Source: Sophora flavescens
Lineage: Eukaryota > Streptophyta > Magnoliopsida > Fabales > Fabaceae
Direction of reading: 5' to 3'
NCBI GenBank assembly: GCA_030762895.1
Contig: CM061062.1
Span: 235,215,379-235,279,378 of the forward strand
DNA: 64,000 nucleotides
Translations under genes and position numbers: made by a program
Shown here: positions 24,321 through 33,700 of the stretch, one piece after another
Layout of the letters: each line of letters begins with the position of its first letter
Numbering within the stretch: the stretch's first letter is position 1
The notes under the pieces: generated by a model
Database searches by the model: none
Told to the model about the DNA's origin: nothing
The model's input: the letters and a program-made list of their open reading frames with translations, nothing else

Positions 24321-24771
24321 CTCAACAGAGAAGGCGTTTTGCTTTTATGTGGCTTGGATTCAAGGCTGTCAAAGGATCTTCCTTCTGATCTCCAGAAACT
24401 TCGATGCAAGGTAATTGCCAAGTCTCTTTTCTTATTTGAAAGATGGAAAAGCAAAGCAACAAAAGAAGAAAACAACACTCACCCCTCGGAACTTTATTTA
24501 TATAATAACAATTGATAGCAGATTGTAACTGTTCTCACATTATCTTTCAGGTTGCTTTCAATGCATTGAGGTTTGCAAAGCCAGTTCAGGAACTTGGGAA
24601 CAAGATTGCAGAGAGAATGAAAAGCAAGGGACCCTACTACCTTGCGCTTCATCTAAGAATAGAAAAGGATGTTTGGGTGAGGACTGGTTGTCTACCTGGT
24701 CTTTAGTATGATGAGATTGTAAACAATGAGAGGAGACAAAGACCGGAGCTTCTTAGCATTAGAGCTTCTTA
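24321..24771 (+). pseudogene. Plant O-fucosyltransferase (GT65/GT106-type) fragment, two exons
   Basis: Plant O-fucosyltransferase-family proteins are Golgi or secretory glycosyltransferases using GDP-fucose or GDP/UDP-sugars. Exon 24321-24410 reads as LNREGVLLLCGLDSRLSKDL and on, ending at a GT donor. Exon 24551 onward starts after TTTCAG and reads VAFNALRFAKPVQELGNKIA, then ALHLRIEKDVWVRTGC, the conserved HLR...DM/W block of the family. A small deletion with an in-frame TAG follows LPGL at 24703-24705. The frame then continues as YDEIVNNER...RPELL to about 24771. N- and C-terminal parts are absent. The 23275-24320 stretch between the TAF2 and this fragment is intronic or unassigned DNA. Confidence 0.75.
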
Positions 24772-25084
24772 GCATTATTCTTGGACTTGGCCATTGTATT
24801 GTAGAGCTGCAGAATATAGAAAAAAGAGAGCTCTTGCTTTTTTTTTTTTTTTTGGTGGGGTTCATTCAATTTGTTACTGTGAATTGTGTTAAAGTATATT
24901 ACTTAATTAATTGGTTATATATGCATGATTTTGATATTTGGTTTGGTTTATATATATATATGCTTACCAATATTGTACGTAAGCTTTGTACATTATATAT
25001 GTGTATGTATGTGATGTACCTAAATGCAGTGTTACTGTGAATTGATGAGGGATGGTTGTGCAGGTGGCAAATGTAGAAAAACAG

Positions 25085-25731
25085 TGAATAATGAAAAAAA
25101 AAGGGGGGGGGGGGATAGGTAGCGCTTTCTTGAAAAAACGTTGTCTAAAGTGAAAAATAGACAGCGCTTTCTTTAAAAAACGCTGTCTAAAGTGACAAAT
25201 AGACAGCGCTTCCTTGAGAAAGCGCTGTCTAAAGTATGTAATAGATTGTCTTATTGTCTTATTACCAATTTTAGACAGCGCTTTCTCAAGGAAGAGCTAC
25301 CTATTACTACTTTCAGTAGCGCTTTCTTGAAAAAACGCTGCCTAAAGTGATAAATAGATAGCGCTTCCTTGAGAAAGCGCTATCTAAAGTATGTATTAGA
25401 TTGTCTTATTACCAACTTTAGACAGCGCTTTCTCAAGGAAGCGCTACCTATTGCTACTTTCAGTAGCGCTTTCTTGAAAAAACGCTGCCTAAAGTGACAA
25501 ATAGATAGCGCTTCCTTGAGAAAGCGCTATCTAAAGTATGTATTAGATTGTCTTATTACCAACTTTAGATAGCGCTTTCTCAAGGAAGCGCTACCTATTC
25601 CTACTTTCAGTAGTGCTTTTTTAAGCGCTATTGAATCTCTCCCACCTTCAGTAGCGGGTGAATAGATAGCGCTTTGAAGCGCTACTAAAGGAAAAAAAAG
25701 CGCTAATGAAGCTTTTTTCTGTAGTAGTGAT
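25085..25731. repeat. CACTA right subterminal repeat array and TIR
   Basis: After a G-run (25104-25115), AGCGCTTTCTTGAAAAAACGCT and AGCGCTTCCTTGAGAAAGCGCT-like dyads alternate with TAAAGTATGTATTAGATTGTC spacers. Two larger units of about 170 bp (about 25320-25450 and 25460-25610) are nearly identical. The array closes with GTAGTAGTG. The dyads can fold into long hairpins. Confidence 0.85.
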
Positions 25732-28383
25732 ATGAGTTTAAACATAGTAGTCATATATTTAACATCATAAATAGCATCAGAAATATCAAAGTAAAAACTC
25801 ATATAAATATAATAATATACATATCATAAGATTGTTCAGATTTAAGACTTTATTCTTAATGTTTTCGATTAGCACTTCAATATCCACTTTCTAATAAAAT
25901 CTCCAGAGATCCTAACTTCCCTTCCTCGAGTATGATAGGCCGCGATATTTCCTATAACACAATTGTTTCGCGTTGGGTGGCCTCTACACTAGGTCCTTTC
26001 CCCAATTGTTCTAGGATTTCATGTATCACCTATATAATATTTGATAGTCCTCTATTGAGTACATTCGTGCAGGGTAGCCGATTTCCACGACAAGAGGTTG
26101 CAAAGCCCCAAGCATTACATGAAGTTCGAGCCCGAATGTCCCTAAAGACCCAAAAGCCCAAGGATATGCCTTTGGTCCGTAACTATCAAATTTATTAGTC
26201 CACCCTATGTGAAAACTGTAACTCGATAACAACAGCACGTCTGCTAGATCATCTTTTCAGATATTAATCAAACTTTAATATCAAATGAGTTTTTAAATTC
26301 TCATTAAAGATTTTTCAAAATATTTTATCAGCAGACTCTAGTCCGACGTCTCGGAACTCTAGGTCCTTAACAGGAGGAAGGCTAGTCTGGCTTCACCGTA
26401 ATCAAAATCCAGTCTGAAACCTCAGCACGGAAATCTAGTCCTTTTCTGCTTCCTCTCCACTTTCCAAAGAAAGCTAAAAATCATTTTCATTCTTCCGTAT
26501 CCTTATATATTTCTTTTATAAAAGTAGTTTCTCATATATATATATAGCCATGACTCACGTCACGCTTCAAGCAATCTCACAATTCAACAATACAGGCAAA
26601 CACATATATATTCATCAAATATTAGAAATTATAATAACTCAGCATCATGAAATATATATATATATATATGTTCCGCAGTTAATCAACATATTTATAAAAC
26701 ATCATAGAAAGTTCATAATATTAAATATATAACTACTAGGAACTCCTCAGGCTGACCCCCTTTACCTCAGAAACTTAGTTTTCTTGACTTGAAGTGAATC
26801 GTATAGTCCTCAGCTTCCTCCAATGAGTCCAGGCAATACAATTATACTACGTTTCCTTCACAAATCATCATCCTACATGTCAATTTTTGAAAAATTCATT
26901 CTAGTTCACATAGGAGTGATTTTCGGCTCTAACTAGAAAAATTGACTAGGAATTTTGGTTTAACTTAAACTCTTAGAGCTTGATCATATAGGTCCTAGGG
27001 AGCTTAAAACAAGTGTTAGAATTGAAAAAAAAACAAGAAAATCCCTCCTCTTCTCCCAAACTCAGTTTCGGCCCTTTCATGGAGGTAAGGGTTTTGGGTT
27101 TTCATGTTTGTTTCAATCATCAACAACAACATTAGCAAGGCAATAAGATCATGGAATGGGTTTAGCTTAATAATTTTGAAGCAACAAAACTCAAGATCAT
27201 GAAATATAGAAAATGGGTTTTCAATCTCAAAAATCTAAAAATGGGTATGATCAAAGAAATAAAGAAAATAAGAGAAAGGTTATGAGATTACCTTATTAAG
27301 CTTGAAGTTAATGATGATGATGGAAGGAGCTTGATGAAAATCAAAAAAAAAAGAAGAAAAGAAACTTAGTTGCTAAGTTTTGAGAAGATAGAAAATGGAA
27401 ATTTGAGAATGAGAAGGTGGGATACTGACGCCGGGTTCGGGGTTTTAAAGGGGGGTTTTATTTTAATTTTTTAATACTTTGTTTGGTTAAATTAGAAAAA
27501 TAATGGGTTTTACACTATAATAATATATATTAAGTGTAAACATAGATTAAAAGTTATGATGTGACCAATTTTCATGAGTCTCATCAATCACTTTTATTAT
27601 CTATGCTCCCCATTATTTCTGCACTATATCTCTTTCTGCTAATTACCCGTCTCAAATTTCCTCGGTGTGCTTTCATCAATTACTTTGAAAAATTCTAAAA
27701 TAACTCCTATCACTTAAGATCAGAGTAAAAGTCATTGATTTTTCGATCACGAGTCAAAACTAGGTTCTCTGATCAATAAATTCTTACTGACGGGGAAAAC
27801 ACAGACCGGTTTTCGTGTGAGTTTCAACCCATAAATTTAACTGGAACTTCATTCTATTAGATAAAATTCAGAAATGATTTTGTTTTAGCCAAAATCATTT
27901 TCTATGTTTAGGATAAAACTATCTACATTTAAATATATCAACTGATATAAGAAAGTGATAAAAATTGGGTTGTTACAACTCACCACCCTAGGTGGTAAGA
28001 TGTTCCATCATTCGGAGCCCAGTTTTGTCTCTGCAAGTCCGTTCTTGACTCCGTCGATTTCCCGTTTGTTAATGATGTGCCCAAATGAAGTATAAAACTT
28101 ATTCATTTTGAAAATGATAAAAATAACCAATATCGTTGGAAAAATAATATAAAACTTATTCTGATGAGTAAACTTTTACTAAACTTTTACTGTCAGTGAA
28201 AAACGCAGACCGGGTTCCGCCTGAATTCTAAACCTAAATTTTTACCATAGCCTTCTACCATAAGGTAGAGTATAATTATGATTTTGTTTTATCCAAAATC
28301 ATTTTTTAGATCTCAGATAAAATATAAAGAATTAAAAATTCTATCGACAATGAAAAACAGTAAAAACAGGGTGTTACATTATC

Positions 28384-28990
28384 TATACAACAAAATTCAA
28401 CATCAACACCATATATTTATATGAGTTTAATTGGTATACACTGTCAGTGTAAAGTTTTTTTACACTGTCAACCAATCACAAATCATGGTATGAATGACTT
28501 TTAAGGAGATTATGATAAGAATCAAAGATTTTCAATGATGTGACAATCTGCTATTGATTGACAGTGTAAAAAACCTTTACACTGAAGATGTATACCAATT
28601 AAACTCTATTTATATTTTCGTACACTTATTTATTATTTTATTCTCTCTCTAAATGTATTTCAATGTTTCAAATCGTCATTTCATCTACCGTGTTTGCATA
28701 CATGTCTACTTTTCGATGTTCAAAAATTATTAATATTAGAATTTTTTTGGTAAGGATTTTAGAACTTGAATGTGAATGAAGTTGACCATTCAAGATTAAA
28801 AAAAGTATTATTTAATAACTTCAGAATTGGAAATGTTTAAGAGTTTAATATCTATAAAGTACCTATGTAAATGATTTTTACACAGACATTCAATGATATA
28901 TAAACAAATCAATATTATTATTATTTATCTCTTTTATTTATTAAAATAAAAGCACGAATATTAATAATTGTCAATATAAAACTTTTATAC
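28384..28990 (+). repeat. Tandem duplication, unit 2, second part
   Basis: Continues the unit interrupted at 13037. CATCAACACCATATATTTATA, the CTCTC...ATGTATTTCAATGTT phrase and CATCTACCGTGTTTGCATAC follow the order of unit 1 (11850-12240). A MITE (28423-28606) is inserted. Homology fades near 28990. Confidence 0.8.
28423..28606. mobile_element. MITE, 184 bp, 9 bp TSD (Mutator-like)
   Basis: Perfect 17 bp terminal inverted repeats (GAGTTTAATTGGTATAC), inner repeats built from ACACTGTCA/TGACAGTGT, and the 9 bp target duplication TATTTATAT at 28414-28422 and 28607-28615. A 9 bp TSD points to the Mutator superfamily. The empty site exists in tandem unit 1 near 11850-11870. Confidence 0.9.
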
Positions 28991-29175
28991 TGACAATATA
29001 TACTACTTCAATCCAATATTTAATCTTATGGAAGGTTTAATCAATATTTCAACTTTTAAAAGGTATTATTTAATAACTTGTATTGGGAACTTGAACCTAC
29101 ATTGGAAAAATTAGAGCCATTAAATCGTAATTAATTAGAAACCATAATCTTAAGAGTAGAATTTATTATTTAATG

Positions 29176-29344
29176 GGTCATGGTAACAAGTGCTCTCAGG
29201 GCACTCGTTAAGAAATCCATAAAAAGTAAATTTATATTAAAAAACTAAGTATTTTATTTCTTTAAATATTGAATACATCAATTTTTAATAGAAACTTATT
29301 TTTTTTTATTCCTTAATGAGTGTCCTACACTCGTTAGCATTATC
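29176..29344. repeat. Small inverted-repeat element (MITE-like)
   Basis: Imperfect inverted ends: GGTCATGGTAACAAGTGCTC on the left, and GGATAATGCTAACGAGTG read from the right. Similar GCTCTTAGGGCA...CCTTAATCAGTG sequence occurs near 6670-6700. No clear target duplication. Confidence 0.5.
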
Positions 29345-29964
29345 CTTATTTTATATATTATATCAATTAAAAGATATGCTAGAAAGTGTCATAAGAGTAG
29401 TTCCTTTAGCACTATGGTTAACACTCCACTATATGCTTCGGGATTAAGAAGCGATGGGGTATGGACTTCCAAAAGACCAAAACAAATGCTCCACTCCAAG
29501 TGAAACAGGGGTCACTCCACTCCACTACATGTAAATATAATAATGATTCGGCTTAAACGCAATTTTGGTCTCTCAACTATTTTTAATGTGTGATTTTAGT
29601 CCCCCAACATTTTTTGTGCAATTTTGATCCTAGCACTTTTTCAGTTATGCAGTTTTAGTCCATCCATCATTTTTCATCCAAAATCTAAGAGAAGTTGTCT
29701 AGTTGGCTAATGCAAAGCCAAGAAGACATATTTTAATATTAGAATAATAATAAAATTTAAAAACAAATAAAATAATAATAAATCATATTATTATAATAAT
29801 TACCACCCGTCTGGACACCACTCTTCGTCCCCTCACTCAGTTAATTTCCATTGTTTCTGAGATGCTTATTGATGCTAAAAAAAAAAGCATTATGTTCTAT
29901 AATTTTTTTCAATGAACTTACTTCCTGACCAGCAGTATGTTCATATAGCACACAATCACATAAA

Positions 29965-31424
29965 CTAATATTTTTGAACCCGTGCATCAATTACTATATA
30001 TTATTATTGATAGCATTGTTATCATTAATAATCTGAATTGTGTCTCTATATGTATGGAACTTTTTTTTTTCTTTATCCCAAATTAAGTCCATTATGTCAA
30101 ACATTTTATTGACTTATTTCACACATTGTTTTCAATATTTCCTTCACACTCATAATGGTGATACTCATTCATCTCCAAGGCTTTTTTATTTATAGATAGA
30201 AGTGATCAGCAAAAACCTTGAAACAATTTTGTCTATAATTTGAGTGCAAAGAAATGAATATTATTTTTATTTTAAAATGATATTACAATATGTAATGTAA
30301 CACTATATGTTAAGTGTTCCTCTTCGATTATTACTAATGATCAACTAATCCTCTTAAATCATGTGGTGCTGACACGTGTCACTTTATTAGAAAATCATCA
30401 ATTCCCCTTATTAATTAGTATAGATATAGATTTATTATTTAAAATAGAAAAAACAAAGGCAAGGATGTAGAAAAAAATAGATTAGAAAATATGAATAGCT
30501 CTACTCTATTTATGTCAATTCAGAGATTGTCATGTTTGACTCCCAAAACATTGTACCTTTACCGGTTTGTAAATATTTTAAAACAAAAAATAATATAAAT
30601 TTTAGAAAATAAAAAAATAATAAAAAATTTTCATCACTTGACATGTGGCTTGCACCATTGTGTTACACTAAAATCAGCATTTCCCCTTAATAATTAGTAT
30701 AGATATTGATTTATTATTTAAAATAGAAAAAACAAAGGCAATGATATAGAAAAAAAATACAAAATATGAATAGCCCTGCCTCTATTTATGTCAATACAGA
30801 TATTAGAGAAATAAAAAAGTAAAATAGAAAAGAAATAATTCGAAAAAAATTTAGAAAAGTATATAAAATAAATATTTTAAAAAATAGGAAATTAATAACA
30901 AGAAAAAAATATTCAAAAAAAATTAGAAAACTAAAATTAATTAGAAAATAAAATATTTTTAAAAAATCAATTATAAAAATAAACATTTTAAAAAAATTAA
31001 ATCAGAAAAAAATAATTCGGGAAAAAAAATTTTAAAATTTTTTTATAAAAAATAAATAAATAAATTTAAATAATCCAAAATAATCTACCAGTTGACAACT
31101 CCTTCCTGTTTGCCAATTTATGATGGGTTGACAGTGTAAAAAAGCTTTACACTGTCAGTGTATACAAATAAATTCAAAAAAAAAGTATTAGCAAAAAAAA
31201 ATTATTAGGAAAAAAAATAAAAAATTAAGGAAAACGTAAAAAAAATTTAAAACTAAAAAAAATTAAAAATAAAAAAAATTAATGTAAAAAAATTTATTGT
31301 TTAAAAAAAAGTAAAAAAAAAATTAATTTTTTTAAAAAAAATTTATCTTTTTTTAAAAAAAATGTTAGTGTTGACATGTGTATGTACAGTAAAATTGTCT
31401 ATCCAACTTTTATATTAGTATAGA
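29965..31424 (-). mobile_element. Non-autonomous Helitron, inverted and worn copy
   Basis: On the minus strand it starts TCTATACTAATATAAAAGTT (31424 downward) and ends near 29965 with GGTTCAAAAATATTAG, the worn CTAG end. It lies between A and T bases as expected for Helitrons. It matches the Helitron at 40457-43622 in reverse complement over its terminal parts (compare 30000-30450 with 43130-43560). The 3' hairpin is partly lost here. The middle (30780-31400) is very A/T-rich with no gene. Confidence 0.75.
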
Positions 31425-32680
31425 TTTGCAAGCATAATGACATTGCCATTTTATTAAACAATGAGTAGGCAATTCGTAACACCCCTTGGGCATTACTTCC
31501 TAATCACACGCGGAAATAAATTAAAAGAAAGTTTACTGGTTGCTTTCGGAAAAACTTCTATTATCTTCATAGGTCTGAAAATATGGGGGTAAAATTTTTC
31601 TTTTCTAGGATTCACCTCAGAAAATGATTCATGCATCACTTAAAATGAAATCACACTGTATTTTACTAACACACAAAGACTAAGTTTATTTATAAATCTT
31701 TCGTCTTGAAGTTACAAAGTTACACAAGGTTTTTCAGAACTGCCTATATCGACTTCTCTAAAACGCACACAACCCAAAGGAAACACCCTAAGCTGGTCGT
31801 TCTAATAGACACCTGTTGGAAAGAACTCAGTAGTTCTTACCATTGGAATAATCACCCACCTCTTCAAAGATCCAGATTAATATCCCCGAGTGAGGTCAGG
31901 AGCTTCTCAGCACCGCCTGTCCTAGTGTACCAAGGTACAATAGCAAAGAATCAGGAAAACCTGATATATTGTAAGGGTAAGATACCAATATATGGATGAA
32001 TTATGACGACCACATGCCCATATAGAGCAACAGATACAGTTATATATTCATACTCAACATATAAATTCTCAAATAATCATATGAATCAACAATTGTCGTC
32101 TTTTTTGAAAACATGGCACTTCTATATTTTAACATTCTGTCCTAGTCTCTGGACACCCCAACTCTATGCAGTTTTTTGAAAAACAGTGAGCTGATCAGGC
32201 TCAATTGCCACTCAGGCACAAATAGGCAACACATGTACATGGCTCAACTTAATTCCCACAGCAACTGTCCAACTCAAGACCTGGTAATCAACGCATGTGG
32301 GTTCCAGAGCACACCGACAAGGCACGGTGAACAAGGCTCATGAAAATCATGGTCCATAAAGGCCCCAATGATACACCGTCGCATGAGATACCTTTCCTCT
32401 CAAGGCATTCACACAAAACAAATTGGGCACGTCTGCCAAATGCATGTAAAAACATTTATTTTTCGTAGCTTTTCTTTGTGCATCACTATTTCCTTCGTCA
32501 GGGCTCAAGGCTCACGACCATCCATAAGTTTTCAACATTTTTAAATATCATTATCAACACAGGACGTTTTAGTCCGAGTGTCCAATCACAACAGTCCTAG
32601 ACCTGTGCACTAGTCTTAGACTTTGTGGTCGTAGAAAACAACTTTCACCTTTTTACTACTTTCACCACGTTTTATCACAA

Positions 32681-32792
32681 CGTATGTAGGACACACAGTC
32701 CACAACAACGTGTATAGGACACATAGTCCAGAACAACGTATATAGGACACACAGTCCACAACTTCATATATAGGACACACAGTCCACAATGT
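32681..32792 (+). repeat. Tandem repeat, about 30 bp unit, four copies
   Basis: Units of the form ACGTATATAGGACACACAGTC with diverged copies, inside the 5 kb solo LTR. The related 'GGACACCTAGTCCATAAC' type phrase also occurs in the family A LTR (2045-2095). Confidence 0.8.
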
Positions 32793-33560
32793 TGTGATAC
32801 GGATCATGGATCCACGTGCTTTAACTCTAGTATCCCAATGTCTCGGTTACTAGGTTCACTTTTTAACGTTATTTTTCATTCAGTGAAAAACAAATACAAA
32901 ATCAAAACTTCCGTAACTTATCTAAGTTACCGGATATTTTTACTTGAATAAATTCTTTTCGACAACATTTTCTTTTGAAATTCATTTTTTTAAAACTTTA
33001 ACCTTTAGGAACCCCATTTCTTTTTTTTTCCTAAAAATCTCCTTTGTTTTGAAAAAGTATTTCTTTTAAAAAATATAGTAAACCTTTTTGAAGAAAAACT
33101 CTTTCTAAGAACATTGGAAACTAAAATCCCATTTTCTATGGTACTTTACTACAAGTATTCTCAAAATTATGTTTTTCTTCAAAATAAGATCTTTCAGCTT
33201 AAATAATTTTCCTTTATAAAGTTGTTTTGAACGCTAAAAATTTTCTCTTTTATTAAAACGTTACTAAAAGAAATCTTTTCCAAAACTTCAAAATAAATTT
33301 GTTTTTCTTCATGGTTTCTTACCATGAAATCTTTTCAAAGTTTGATTTTTCTTAGTGTAAAATCATCTAGTTTTCAATTGAATTTCCTTCATAAAAATTT
33401 TTTTTATTTTCTAAAACTTTCATTAAACATTAAAATTATATTTTTTCCCTTTTTTGTCAAAACCTTGTTCAAGGAAATCCTTACTTGTGATTTTCTTTGT
33501 AAATGTTTTCTTAAAGCTTTTGTCTTCATTATTTGAGCTCTAACTAATGGTTAGGCTTCC

Positions 33561-33700
33561 ATGCAACAACTTCAACACATATACAACAACTTCAACATAT
33601 ATAAGTAACATGCATATTTTCATAAACCATCAACACATATACAACAACTTCAACACATATAAGCAACATGCATATTTTCATAAACCATCAATATATCATG
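33561..33700 (+). repeat. Tandem duplication, about 70 bp unit
   Basis: Two copies of a unit with ACAACTTCAACACATATA and AACATGCATATTTTCATAAA, inside the 5 kb solo LTR. Confidence 0.8.

Larger units (their letters stand above)
19671..25731. mobile_element. Non-autonomous CACTA (En/Spm) transposon carrying gene fragments
   Basis: Begins CACTACTACAGAAAA at 19671 and ends with its complement (TTTTTCTGTAGTAGTG) at 25731, flanked by the 3 bp target duplication ATA (19668-19670, 25732-25734). Both ends carry arrays of AGCGCTTTCTTGA-type subterminal repeats, the usual arrangement for CACTA transposase binding. The 6061 bp element shows no transposase (TNPA/TNPD) coding. Instead it carries pieces of at least three unrelated plant genes with introns: a UGT, TAF2 and an O-fucosyltransferase. 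That is the Pack-CACTA configuration known from soybean and other plants. It sits inside the inner gypsy LTR, so it is among the youngest insertions here. Confidence 0.9.
18653..27977 (-). mobile_element. Gypsy solo LTR (inner), entered by a CACTA element
   Basis: TGTAACACCTTCCTCGGC at 18653 and GGGTTGTTACA at 27977, flanked by ACTCA (18648-18652, 27978-27982). The GGTTACTTTCGGAAATTA phrase near the left end also occurs in the family A LTRs, so it belongs to the same broad lineage but a different subfamily. Without the CACTA insertion it is about 3.3 kb. Gene-free flanks 18653-19160 and 25735-27977 are LTR sequence with small A/T-rich simple repeats (for example 26535-26545 and 26650-26670). 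Confidence 0.85.
13038..28378 (-). mobile_element. Gypsy family A-type solo LTR (outer), opened by nested insertions
   Basis: Bounded by TGTAACACCCTTC at 13038 and CAGGGTGTTACA at 28378 with the 5 bp target duplication TTATC (13033-13037, 28379-28383). Read on the minus strand, its first about 400 bases parallel 10187-10605, including the CGGTCTGCGTTTT...CTGACAGTAAA phrase and the CCACCCTAGGTGG region, so it is a diverged relative of family A. No retroelement genes of its own are inside. After removing two nested insertions about 4.6 kb remains. Long gene-free parts (13038-14127, 15535-18647, 27983-28378) are LTR sequence. Confidence 0.85.

Noticed and set aside
25085..25731. CRISPR-like regularly spaced repeats
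   Set aside because: Repeats are inverted dyads of a CACTA subterminal region in a plant genome, with non-unique spacers and a TIR at the end.
30786..30986. Hydrophobic F/I/L-rich frame on the minus strand
   Set aside because: Low-complexity A/T-rich Helitron body; hydrophobicity follows from T-rich codons.
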